A stretch of 64,000 bases of DNA, taken from the NCBI RefSeq assembly GCF_014207535.1, contig NZ_JACHGK010000008.1, positions 134,593 through 198,592 on the forward strand, written 5' to 3'. Within the stretch, counting starts at the first letter, position 1, and each line of letters starts with the position of its first letter. The notes under the pieces are model-generated. The model did not search any database. It saw only the letters and a list, made by a program, of their open reading frames with translations, and was not told the origin of the DNA. Shown here in pieces: positions 1 through 7,335 of this stretch. Made by a program: the position numbers and the translations under genes. This DNA is from Bacillus benzoevorans. Its GTDB lineage: Bacteria; Bacillota; Bacilli; Bacillales; Cytobacillaceae.

Positions 1-342
1 CAGCATGATATAAAAGTAACGATCGTATCGAATAATGATGTAAAAAGAGTCAAAGCTTTTTCTGATCCCTTGCAAATCCCTTTTGTTTACCGTGCCCGTA
101 AGCCATTGACACATGCTTTTCTGCATGCCGTAAAACAAATGAACTTAAAAAAAGAAGAAACCGTTGTGATTGGAGACCAGCTGTTAACCGATATTTTTGG
201 CGGGAACCGCAGCGGCTTTAAAACGATTTTAGTCGTACCGGTATCACAAACGGATGGACTGGCCACACAATTTAATCGCTTTGTCGAGAGAAGAATGCTG
301 AATTGGTTTAGAAAAAAGGGCATGTTACAATGGGAGGAATAA
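1..342 (+). CDS. yqeG: YqeG family HAD-type phosphatase, 3' part
   Basis: The reading frame is open from base 1, so the N-terminal half with the DxD nucleophile lies outside the window. The visible part, from QHDIKVTIVSNN through the GDQLLTDIFGGN motif, matches the C-terminal half of HAD subfamily IIIA phosphatases of the YqeG type. The GDQxxTD motif is the Mg-binding motif III/IV of this fold. The substrate of YqeG is not established. The stop is four bases before yqeH and the yqeH Shine-Dalgarno lies inside the last codons, so the two are co-transcribed. Recognition is by sequence and synteny (yqeG-yqeH-aroE). Confidence 0.9.
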   Translation, partial: QHDIKVTIVSNNDVKRVKAFSDPLQIPFVYRARKPLTHAFLHAVKQMNLKKEETVVIGDQLLTDIFGGNRSGFKTILVVPVSQTDGLATQFNRFVERRMLNWFRKKGMLQWEE

Positions 343-346
343 AGCT

Positions 347-1450
347 TTGAGTGAACAATATTCATGTGTCGGATGCGGTGTACAGATTCAAACGGAAAAT
401 CCTGCAGCTTTGGGCTATGCACCCCCGTCCGCTTTGCAAAAGGAAATCATTATCTGCCAAAGATGCTTTCGGTTAAAGCATTACAATGAAATTCAGGATG
501 TCAGCTTAACAGATGATGACTTCTTACGAATTTTAAATGAAATCGGTAAACGCGATTGCTTAATTGTTAAGATTGTCGATATTTTTGATTTTAACGGAAG
601 CTGGCTCCCAGGGCTGCACCGCTTTGTCGGAAAAAATAAAGTGCTGCTGATTGGCAATAAAGTGGATTTGCTCCCGAAATCAGTGAAGCCGAACAAGCTG
701 ATTAATTGGATGAAAGGGCAGGCAAAAGAACTGGGGTTGAAGACCGCCGATGTTCTATTGGTCAGTGCGCAAAAGGGATATTCAATGAAGGAAGCAGCAG
801 CGGCGATTGATGAATACAGAGATGGGAAAGATGTCTATATTGTCGGCTGTACAAATGTCGGCAAGTCTACTTTTATCAACCGGATTTTAAAAGAAGTAAC
901 CGGTGAAGGAGATATTATTACCACTTCTCATTTCCCGGGTACAACACTCGATATCATTGAAATTCCGCTTGCAGATGGAAAAGCACTGGTGGATACACCG
1001 GGAATCATCAATCACCATCAAATGGCACACTTTGTGAATAAAAACGATTTGAAAATCATCACACCGAAAAAAGAGATTAAACCTAGAGTTTACCAGTTAA
1101 ACGAAGGGCAAACTTTATTTATTGGCGGTCTTGGACGGTTTGATTATATCAAAGGCGGAAGAAGATCTTTTTCTTGTTATTTTTCGAATGAACTTACGAT
1201 TCACCGGACAAAGCTGGAAAATGCGGATGAATTGTATGAACGGCAAAAGGGAGAATTGCTGGTTCCACCTGGAAAAGACGAACAAGCTGATTTTCCTGAA
1301 TTGGTTCGGTATGAATATTCGATTAAAGAAGGAAAAATGGACATTGTATTTTCCGGTCTTGGCTGGATTACTGTAAACGATCCCGGTGCGGTCATAGCGG
1401 CATATGCACCAAAAGGAGTACATTCACTTATCAGAAAATCATTAATTTAG
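347..1450 (+). CDS. yqeH: Circularly permuted ribosome-biogenesis GTPase YqeH
   Basis: 367 residues. An N-terminal zinc finger (C7, C10, C37, C40) precedes a GTPase domain whose motifs come in permuted order: NKVD (G4, about 104-107) and SAQKG (G5, about 140) come before GCTNVGKST (G1, about 167-175) and DTPG (G3). That order and the zinc finger are diagnostic of YqeH, which acts in 30S subunit assembly. The start is TTG with GGAGG nine bases upstream, overlapping the end of yqeG. It belongs to the ribosome-assembly cluster with yqeI and rsfS. Confidence 0.95.
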   Translation: MSEQYSCVGCGVQIQTENPAALGYAPPSALQKEIIICQRCFRLKHYNEIQDVSLTDDDFLRILNEIGKRDCLIVKIVDIFDFNGSWLPGLHRFVGKNKVLLIGNKVDLLPKSVKPNKLINWMKGQAKELGLKTADVLLVSAQKGYSMKEAAAAIDEYRDGKDVYIVGCTNVGKSTFINRILKEVTGEGDIITTSHFPGTTLDIIEIPLADGKALVDTPGIINHHQMAHFVNKNDLKIITPKKEIKPRVYQLNEGQTLFIGGLGRFDYIKGGRRSFSCYFSNELTIHRTKLENADELYERQKGELLVPPGKDEQADFPELVRYEYSIKEGKMDIVFSGLGWITVNDPGAVIAAYAPKGVHSLIRKSLI

Positions 1451-1545
1451 CCTTAACTCGGTGTTCGTTCATAAGCGAAGCGCCGTAATAATAGAGAGAA
1501 ATGATAGGACATTAGTGGATAGACACAGTTATAGGGGGGAGAAAA

Positions 1546-2385
1546 GTGAAAAAGTTATACGGAGTCATCGGCGATCCGATTGCCCATTCGATGTCACCGG
1601 CTATGCACAATGATTTATTTGAATTCTACGGTATGGATGCGGAAATGTTCCCATTCCATATTAAGGGACCTCTGTTAGAGGATGCAGTAAAAGGCTTTAG
1701 AGCGATTAATGTAGCTGGTTTTAATATCACTGTGCCCCATAAAACGGCAATCATGCCTTTTTTGGATGAAATTGATCCGCTGGCAGAAGCAATTGGAGCG
1801 GTCAATACGGTCGTTAATAAAGAGGGAAAATTGATAGGCTACAATACAGATGGAACCGGCTATTTTGAAGGCATTAAACAAGCAGTTTCCGATGTTGAGG
1901 GGAAAACAGTCCTATTGGTTGGAGCAGGCGGTGCCGCAAAGGCGATTTATTATACAATGGCTTATGCGGGTGTGGAACGAATTGATATTGCCAACCGGAC
2001 ACAGCAGTCAGCTGAAAGTCTGATTGAACATTGTCCGTATAAAACACAATCTGAGGTCATGGTGATTACAGAAACAAAGCAAGACTGCAGCGAATACGAT
2101 ATTATTATCCAGACTACTTCTGTTGGAATGCATCCGCGAGTAAATGAGACCCCTCTTCATCTTCGGAATGTAAAAGAAGGTGCATTTGTCAGCGATATTA
2201 TTTATACACCGCTAGAAACAAGATTTTTACGCCAGGCAAGAGAGCAGGGAGCTATTACACAAAATGGAATTCCAATGTTTGTTTATCAAGGTGCATTGGC
2301 TTTTGAAAAGTGGATGGGTATCTTCCCTGATGCAGATAGAATGGAAGCAGTTGTATTGCGACAACTAGGAGGAGAAAAATGCTAA
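1546..2385 (+). CDS. aroE: Shikimate dehydrogenase
   Basis: 279 residues, the usual length. It catalyses NADPH-dependent reduction of 3-dehydroshikimate to shikimate in aromatic amino acid synthesis. The substrate-binding motif SMSPAMHN is near residues 15-22, NITVPHK with the catalytic lysine is near 60-66, and the NADP Rossmann motif GAGGAAKA is near 126-133. The start is GTG behind a GGGGGGAG ribosome site. B. subtilis names this gene aroD. It overlaps yqeI by 7 bases. The 95-base gap upstream holds a weak GC-rich hairpin (about 1459-1485) without a U-tract. Confidence 0.95.
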   Translation: MKKLYGVIGDPIAHSMSPAMHNDLFEFYGMDAEMFPFHIKGPLLEDAVKGFRAINVAGFNITVPHKTAIMPFLDEIDPLAEAIGAVNTVVNKEGKLIGYNTDGTGYFEGIKQAVSDVEGKTVLLVGAGGAAKAIYYTMAYAGVERIDIANRTQQSAESLIEHCPYKTQSEVMVITETKQDCSEYDIIIQTTSVGMHPRVNETPLHLRNVKEGAFVSDIIYTPLETRFLRQAREQGAITQNGIPMFVYQGALAFEKWMGIFPDADRMEAVVLRQLGGEKC

Positions 2386-2678
2386 CTGGAAAGCAAAAAA
2401 GATTTTTACGTTCAAAAGCTCACCATCTGAATCCAATTTTTCAGGTAGGGAAGGGCGGCGTAAATGAAAATATGATTAAACAAATCAGCGATGCGCTGGA
2501 AGCAAGGGAACTGATGAAAATCAGTGTTCTGCAAAATTGTGATGAAGATAAAAACGAGGTAGCAGAAGCCCTGAAAAATGGAGCGAAAGCGGAACTTGTT
2601 CAGATTATCGGCAATATCATTGTCCTTTATAAGGAATCAAAGGAAAATAAACAGCTGGTACTTCCAAAAACAAACTAG
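2379..2678 (+). CDS. yqeI: YhbY/CRM-domain RNA-binding protein
   Basis: 99 residues forming a single CRM (YhbY-type) domain: N-terminal KQKRFLRSKAHHLNPIFQVGKGG with the GxGG RNA-contact loop, then the alpha/beta fold. Members associate with ribosomal precursor particles, which fits the neighbourhood of assembly factors. The ATG lies inside the end of aroE and its Shine-Dalgarno (AGGAGG) is in aroE coding sequence, so translation is probably coupled. Confidence 0.9.
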   Translation: MLTGKQKRFLRSKAHHLNPIFQVGKGGVNENMIKQISDALEARELMKISVLQNCDEDKNEVAEALKNGAKAELVQIIGNIIVLYKESKENKQLVLPKTN

Positions 2679-2768
2679 GCTTCATCATCTAAAAAAAGCA
2701 AAGACTATAGAATAAATATCAGGATATGTACTCCGGTATGGACGAGTGAAAGAAGGCCTGAAAAGCTA

Positions 2769-2800
2769 GCTCTCTGTTACAGACTGTAGCAGAGCGTTTT
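2769..2800 (+). terminator. Possible terminator/attenuator between yqeI and nadD
   Basis: A GCTCT...AGAGC hairpin with an imperfect inner stem (CTGTTACAG against CTGTAGCAG) is followed by GTTTTTGG. It sits just before the nadD ribosome site and could attenuate nadD expression or be a weak terminator. The stem has bulges, so confidence is moderate. Confidence 0.4.
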
Positions 2801-2827
2801 TGGATAAAGGGGAAAGGGGGGAAAGCT

Positions 2828-3442
2828 CTGAAAAAGGTTGGTATTTTGGGGGGAACGTTTAATCCGCCGCATTTAGGTCATTTGATCATTGCCGATGAGG
2901 TGAGATCAGGATTGGATTTAGATGAAATCTGGTTTATGCCTAATCAAGAGCCTCCTCATAAACAAAGTCCTGAGATGGTAACGAGTACTCATCGGCTGGA
3001 AATGGTACGAAGAGCTGTGGAGGATAATCCATTTTTTCATGTCCAGACCATTGAACTGGAGCGGCCCGGCAGATCGTATACGTATGACACAATGAAGCTT
3101 TTAACAAGAAAGTATGAACATGAATTTTATTTCATTATTGGCGCCGATATGGTTGAATATTTACCGAAATGGCATAAAATTGAAGAATTACTCAAGTTAG
3201 TAAAGTTTGTCGGGGTGAACCGGCCTCATTACAGGCAAGAGGCACCCTATCCGATACTGACCGTGAACATACCGAATCTTGAGGTTTCTTCGCTTATGAT
3301 CAGAAATAAACTTAAAGAACGAGAGAGCATCCGCTACTACGTTCCGCATTCAGTCGTGGAGTATATTGAGGAGAATGGGTTATATGAAACGCGAAAAGGC
3401 ATTGGACATCGTAAAAAAACAATTGACAAAGCACCGATATGA
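2828..3442 (+). CDS. nadD: Nicotinate-nucleotide adenylyltransferase (CTG start)
   Basis: 204 residues from the proposed start. It makes nicotinate adenine dinucleotide from NaMN and ATP in NAD synthesis. The nucleotidyltransferase signature is KKVGILGGTFNPPHLGH near the N-terminus, with the ISSTxIR-like motif SSLMIRN near the C-terminus. The first beta strand (KKVGILGG) is needed for the fold. It lies between CTG at 2828 and TTG at 2846, and only CTG 2828 has a ribosome site (AGGGGGG, six bases away). An in-frame stop at 2759 excludes a far upstream start. It overlaps yqeK by 59 bases and has a C-terminal tail past the usual end. Confidence 0.92.
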   Translation: MKKVGILGGTFNPPHLGHLIIADEVRSGLDLDEIWFMPNQEPPHKQSPEMVTSTHRLEMVRRAVEDNPFFHVQTIELERPGRSYTYDTMKLLTRKYEHEFYFIIGADMVEYLPKWHKIEELLKLVKFVGVNRPHYRQEAPYPILTVNIPNLEVSSLMIRNKLKERESIRYYVPHSVVEYIEENGLYETRKGIGHRKKTIDKAPI

Positions 3443-3950
3443 ACATACTTTGGGGGTAATGGACACAGCTGTCTATTTAGCAGAAAAATACGGTGTTGAT
3501 AGGAAAAAGGCTGAGTTGGCAGCAATTTTTCATGATTACGCAAAGTTTCGTGATAAAGAGGAAATGAAACAAATCATTCTGGAACAGCGGTTGGGAAATG
3601 AACTGCTTGAATTTAACAGTGAATTGTGGCATGCTCCAGTTGGTGCTTATTTAGCAGAAAAAGAAGCCGGAATCACGGACCCGGAAATTCTTGATGCCGT
3701 CCGCTACCATACATCTGGCAGAGCGAAGATGACTAGCTTGGAAAAAGTAGTTTACTTGGCGGATTATATTGAGCCGGGAAGACATTTTCCCGGTGTCGAG
3801 GAAGTCAGGGAAATGGCCGAGAAAGATTTAGATCAAGCTTTAATTCAAGCCATTAAAAATACAGTACATTTTTTATTGAAAAGGAATCAGCGTGTTTTCC
3901 CGCTGACTATTTTGACATATAATGATTTAATATCCAAGGAGGCCGATTGA
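3384..3950 (+). CDS. yqeK: HD-domain Ap4A hydrolase (symmetrical), YqeK family
   Basis: 188 residues from ATG 3384. The HD phosphohydrolase motif FHDYAKF is near residues 45-51, preceded by the metal-binding histidine in KHRYEHTLGV and followed by a later RYHTSG motif. YqeK-family enzymes hydrolyse diadenosine tetraphosphate to two ADP. ATG 3384 is chosen because GAGGAG lies about 11 bases upstream; ATG 3375 would be too close. The first 59 bases overlap the nadD tail in another frame. It is next to rsfS with no gap. Confidence 0.9.
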   Translation: MKREKALDIVKKQLTKHRYEHTLGVMDTAVYLAEKYGVDRKKAELAAIFHDYAKFRDKEEMKQIILEQRLGNELLEFNSELWHAPVGAYLAEKEAGITDPEILDAVRYHTSGRAKMTSLEKVVYLADYIEPGRHFPGVEEVREMAEKDLDQALIQAIKNTVHFLLKRNQRVFPLTILTYNDLISKEAD

Positions 3951-4307
3951 ATGAACGAACGTCAATTACTGGAAACTGCAGTAAAAGCTGCTGATGATAA
4001 ACGTGCTGAAGACATTGTTGTACTAAATATGAAAGGTATCTCCCTTGTGGCAGACTACTTTATTATTTGCCATGGGAATTCAGATAAACAAGTCCAGGCT
4101 ATTGCCAATGAAATGAAGGATAAGGTACAAGAGCTTGGCATTGATATCAAAAGAATCGAAGGTTATGACCAAGCAAAATGGATCCTCGTTGATTTGGGAG
4201 ATGTAGTAGCGCATATTTTCCACCGCGATGAACGAGGCTACTATAATTTGGAACGTTTATGGGGCGATGCTCCATTAGAAAATATGCAAAGTGTGCTTAG
4301 TCAATGA
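3951..4307 (+). CDS. rsfS: Ribosomal silencing factor RsfS
   Basis: 118 residues covering the whole Iojap/RsfS domain (ADYFIICHGNSDKQVQAI, then the IEGYDQAKWILVDLGDVVAHIF block). RsfS binds L14 on the 50S subunit and blocks joining with 30S in slow growth. ATG follows the yqeK stop directly, with AAGGAGG inside yqeK. The end overlaps yqeM by four bases (ATGA), typical of translational coupling. Confidence 0.95.
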   Translation: MNERQLLETAVKAADDKRAEDIVVLNMKGISLVADYFIICHGNSDKQVQAIANEMKDKVQELGIDIKRIEGYDQAKWILVDLGDVVAHIFHRDERGYYNLERLWGDAPLENMQSVLSQ

Positions 4308-5050
4308 CCTATGCAAGATTTGCCTATCTTTATGATGATCTAATGAAGGACGTCCCATATGAGGACTGGGTTCACTTCTTGGATTTACAAATAACAAGAT
4401 ATGGGATCTCTGGAAGGAAAGTTCTTGATTTAGCATGCGGTACTGGCGAACTGTCTGTCAGATTAGCCGCTGCAGGATACGATGTGACAGGTGTGGATCT
4501 GTCACAGGATATGCTGGCAGTAGCACAGGAGAAAGCTGCCGGAAAAAAGCTGCCGCTGTTTTTAATTGAACAGGATATGTCGCAGCTCGAAGGTCTGGAG
4601 CAATATGATATGGTGGGGATTTTCTGTGATTCCCTTAATTACCTGCAGACAGAAGAGGAGGTTCTCGCGACGTTTCGTGGGGTGTGGAACCACACCAGAA
4701 CGGGTGGCTTATTCCTGTTTGATGTTCACTCCTTGTATAAAATGAATGAATTATTTAAGGATCAAACCTATGCCTATAATGGCGAGGAGATCAGCTATAT
4801 CTGGCAGTGCTTTGAAGGAAATCATCCATACAGTGTTGAACATGAATTAACCTTTTTTGAACTGGATCCGGCAAACGGGCTGTACCATCGTTATGATGAG
4901 CTTCATTTTCAGCGGACGTTTCCCGCTGCCCAATATGAGGAATGGTTAAAAATGAGCGGGTTTGAGATTCTCTCCGTAACGGCAGATTTCCAGGATCATG
5001 AGCCGAAAGAACTGTCTGAGCGGATATTTTTTACCGCAAGAAAACAATGA
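4304..5050 (+). CDS. yqeM: SAM-dependent methyltransferase YqeM
   Basis: 248 residues with a class I methyltransferase fold. The SAM-binding motif VLDLACGTGELSVRL is near residues 41-55, followed by the acidic GVDLS loop and an IFCDSLNY post-motif. The target is unknown in this family. It is conserved as the last gene of the yqeG-yqeM operon and is followed by a strong terminator. Start ATG is in the ATGA overlap with rsfS. Confidence 0.88.
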   Translation: MTYARFAYLYDDLMKDVPYEDWVHFLDLQITRYGISGRKVLDLACGTGELSVRLAAAGYDVTGVDLSQDMLAVAQEKAAGKKLPLFLIEQDMSQLEGLEQYDMVGIFCDSLNYLQTEEEVLATFRGVWNHTRTGGLFLFDVHSLYKMNELFKDQTYAYNGEEISYIWQCFEGNHPYSVEHELTFFELDPANGLYHRYDELHFQRTFPAAQYEEWLKMSGFEILSVTADFQDHEPKELSERIFFTARKQ

Positions 5051-5060
5051 AGCAGGGCAA

Positions 5061-5097
5061 AACAGGTGGCTTTCAAAAAAAGTCACCTGTTTTTTTA
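5061..5097 (+). terminator. Intrinsic terminator after yqeM
   Basis: A 13-bp stem (5061-5073 with 5079-5091, including one G-U pair) has a short A-rich loop and is followed by TTTTTT. It ends the yqeG-yqeM unit before the convergent comER gene, and the flanking A-run means it may also work on the minus strand. Confidence 0.85.
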
Positions 5098-5121
5098 AAA
5101 AATAAGAAGGAGTTCGTAAAA

Positions 5122-5955
5122 TTATGGAGAATTATTAATAGTATACTGTTTCTTTATGTCTTTAAGATCGTCCTCAAATTTAATCTGTGTTGCTTGGAAT
5201 ATATGTTCAAAAATATTTCCAAGCTCATTTTCTAAAACATTGATCCCTTCTCCGGTAATGCCGCCCTTTACACAAACTTTATCTTGAAGTGTCGGGAGTG
5301 TATAATATCCCTTCCGCAATAATTCTCCAAGTCCAATTAACATTTCACTCGCTAAAGTAGTGGCTGTCTCTTGGTCAATCTCTGTTTCATGGACGGCTGC
5401 TTGAATAAATCTCTGGGTTAAATAGCTGAAAAAAGCAGGTCCGCAAGAGACAATATCTGAGGCGACTCTTGTAATATTGCTCTCTATTTCAACAGGTGTT
5501 GAAATAGGGCTCAGCAGACAGTTTAAAATCATTTTCCATCTTTTGTCGCAGCTTGCGCCATACGTCAAGAGCGTCACCCCTGATAAGGCCCGGTTTGTAA
5601 TGCTTGGAATCACTCTCGCCACTGAACAAGGTACATATGCCTCAATTTGGTCTGTATTGATTGGGCTTGTGATCGAGATGAGACATTTTTCTTCTGATAG
5701 CACGGATTTAAGCTGGAGCAGTACCTGCAGTATATCATGTGGTTTCACACAGATAAAAATCAAATCGGCAGTCCTGCCCACCTCAATTATTTCTTCTGTG
5801 ACATGTATCCCCGGAAACTGTTTTTTGATGGCCATTGCTTTTGAAATGGTTCTATTTGTAATAATCATGGAGGAAGGGGAAACCGCCTTACCTTCCATCA
5901 ATGCTTCTATTAATATTCTTCCCATGTTTCCTGTTCCAATGATGCCAATTTTCAC
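5122..5955 (-). CDS. comER: ComER, pyrroline-5-carboxylate reductase-like protein
   Basis: 277 residues. The N-terminal Rossmann motif GIIGTGNMG, the CVKPHDI block and the overall fold match pyrroline-5-carboxylate reductases. The position divergent from comEA identifies it as ComER rather than ProC. It is not needed for DNA uptake in B. subtilis and is linked to sporulation and biofilm entry in related species. The start is GTG with GGAGGG nine bases upstream. It shares a 110-base divergent promoter region with comEA. Confidence 0.9.
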   Translation of the reverse strand: MKIGIIGTGNMGRILIEALMEGKAVSPSSMIITNRTISKAMAIKKQFPGIHVTEEIIEVGRTADLIFICVKPHDILQVLLQLKSVLSEEKCLISITSPINTDQIEAYVPCSVARVIPSITNRALSGVTLLTYGASCDKRWKMILNCLLSPISTPVEIESNITRVASDIVSCGPAFFSYLTQRFIQAAVHETEIDQETATTLASEMLIGLGELLRKGYYTLPTLQDKVCVKGGITGEGINVLENELGNIFEHIFQATQIKFEDDLKDIKKQYTINNSP

Positions 5956-6002
5956 TGTACCATCCCTCCTTTACAGACGAACTCTCATATAATGCTATGA
6001 AA

Positions 6003-6015
6003 AAAGCAGATTTAT
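6003..6015 (+). promoter_or_regulatory. Possible ComK AT-box half in the comER/comEA promoter region
   Basis: AAAA-GCAGA-TTTA matches the ComK AT-box AAAA-N5-TTTT at 7 of 8 positions. A ComK site normally has two such boxes and a convincing second one is not seen, so this is weak. A TATAAT at 5988-5993 lacks a recognisable -35. Confidence 0.25.
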
Positions 6016-6065
6016 TATGCTAACTAATATAGTTATCCCTTTTAAAATAGAAAGGAATGTTGATT

Positions 6066-6713
6066 ATGACGGATTGGTTAAAAGCAAATAAAATGTATCT
6101 TTTTGTTGGTGTTTTAATTATTGCGGCCCTTGCTATTTACTATTTTATGCCGGCGAAGCCGGAAAATGCAGAACCTGCAGATTCGGGGTGGGAGGAAGAC
6201 GCTGCGGAACCATTAAAGGAAGAACAAGGTCAGGAAACTGCCGCAGCCCCAGTGGAACCAGAGATGATCATGGTAGATGTAAAGGGGGCAGTAGTAAACC
6301 CGGGTGTTTATGAGGCGAAACCCGGGGATAGGGTGATTGATATCATTCATTTAGCCGGTGGACTGCTCGAAAATGCGGATAAAAACCAAATTAATTTTGC
6401 GATGAAAGTCACAGATGAGATGGTTCTTTATCTGCCGCAATTGGGGGAACAGACGATAGAAAATAACAGTGAAACACCTGCTATAGGCGCTGCTGCGGCT
6501 CTTGGATCATCTGATGAAGGGAAGGTGAATCTAAATACTGCTTCAGAAGAGGAATTGCAAACCATAACGGGCATCGGACCATCAAAGGCAGCAGCGATTA
6601 TTGAATACAGAGAAACAAACGGGCATTTTCAGGAGGTTGAACAATTAATGGAGATCAGCGGCATCGGGGAAAAAACGTTTGAAAAATTAAAAGAGGAAGT
6701 ATCAGTCAAATAA
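6066..6713 (+). CDS. comEA: Competence DNA receptor ComEA
   Basis: 215 residues. An N-terminal transmembrane anchor (about 8-26) is followed by an acidic, proline-rich linker, an SLBB-like domain (VDVKGAVVNPGVYEAKPGDRV), and a C-terminal pair of helix-hairpin-helix motifs (NLNTASEEELQTITGIGPSKA) that bind double-stranded DNA. It receives transforming DNA at the membrane and passes it to ComEC. ATG 6066 is chosen because AAAGGA lies nine bases upstream; ATG 6057 touches that site. Confidence 0.95.
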   Translation: MTDWLKANKMYLFVGVLIIAALAIYYFMPAKPENAEPADSGWEEDAAEPLKEEQGQETAAAPVEPEMIMVDVKGAVVNPGVYEAKPGDRVIDIIHLAGGLLENADKNQINFAMKVTDEMVLYLPQLGEQTIENNSETPAIGAAAALGSSDEGKVNLNTASEEELQTITGIGPSKAAAIIEYRETNGHFQEVEQLMEISGIGEKTFEKLKEEVSVK

Positions 6714-6815
6714 TACTTGAATTTTTCCCGGCATTGACGTATTTTTCTTACAGAAGATAAACTAAATAAAGATACATGTTTTCACTTTATACTGTAGCAT
6801 GAAAGGATCTGTCAA

Positions 6816-7232
6816 ATGAAAAGAAAAAGCTGGGATGATTATTTTTTAGATATTGCAGAAGAAGTTGGAACCCGATCGACTTGTCCGCGTCTTCATGTCG
6901 GCTGTGTGATCGTGAAGGATAAGCATATTGTCTCGACAGGCTATAACGGATCAATTCATGGTCATGACCACTGTGAGGATATCGGCTGCTTAATTAACGA
7001 TCAGGGAAGATGCATCCGGACGCTTCATGCTGAAGAAAATGCCGTTATCCATGCCGAAAGAGGTTTGCTGCGGGAGGCAACGGCTTACATCACCCACGAA
7101 CCGTGCGAAAAATGTGCGAAAACATTAGCCCAAGCCGGTATCGGCCGAATTGTTTTCCGCGATGCCTATCCTAATAAATGGAATGAAGTTTTTTTAAAGG
7201 ATATCGAAGTGGTTCATTTGCCAAAGCAATGA
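6816..7232 (+). CDS. comEB: dCMP deaminase family protein ComEB
   Basis: 138 residues. The zinc deaminase motifs HAEENAV (catalytic Glu) and PCEKCAK are both present, with an extra metal-binding set in the CEDIGCLI region. It converts dCMP to dUMP and lies in the late competence operon but is not needed for uptake. It is clearly shorter than the B. subtilis protein (about 189 residues), lacking a C-terminal extension. The deaminase core is complete. Confidence 0.92.
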   Translation: MKRKSWDDYFLDIAEEVGTRSTCPRLHVGCVIVKDKHIVSTGYNGSIHGHDHCEDIGCLINDQGRCIRTLHAEENAVIHAERGLLREATAYITHEPCEKCAKTLAQAGIGRIVFRDAYPNKWNEVFLKDIEVVHLPKQ

Positions 7233-7256
7233 AATCTGCATAAGGCGAAAACAATG

Positions 7257-7290
7257 GAGGGAAACGGGATTACCTGTTTTTCCTCTTTAT
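7257..7290 (+). terminator. Possible terminator between comEB and comEC
   Basis: GAGGGAAACGGG pairs imperfectly (one bulge) with CCTGTTTTTCCTC, followed by TTTATTTAAAATTT. It may reduce transcription into comEC. The imperfect stem keeps confidence moderate. Confidence 0.45.
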
Positions 7291-7335
7291 TTAAAATTTG
7301 GTTGATTTTGCTCTTTCTTGTCAAGGAGGAAGAAA

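Noticed and set aside
5047..5235. Small plus-strand frame after yqeM
   Set aside because: Contains the yqeM terminator and then runs antisense into comER.
5477..5992. 171-residue frame on the plus strand
   Set aside because: Runs antisense through comER, which has clear family motifs, and has no ribosome site.
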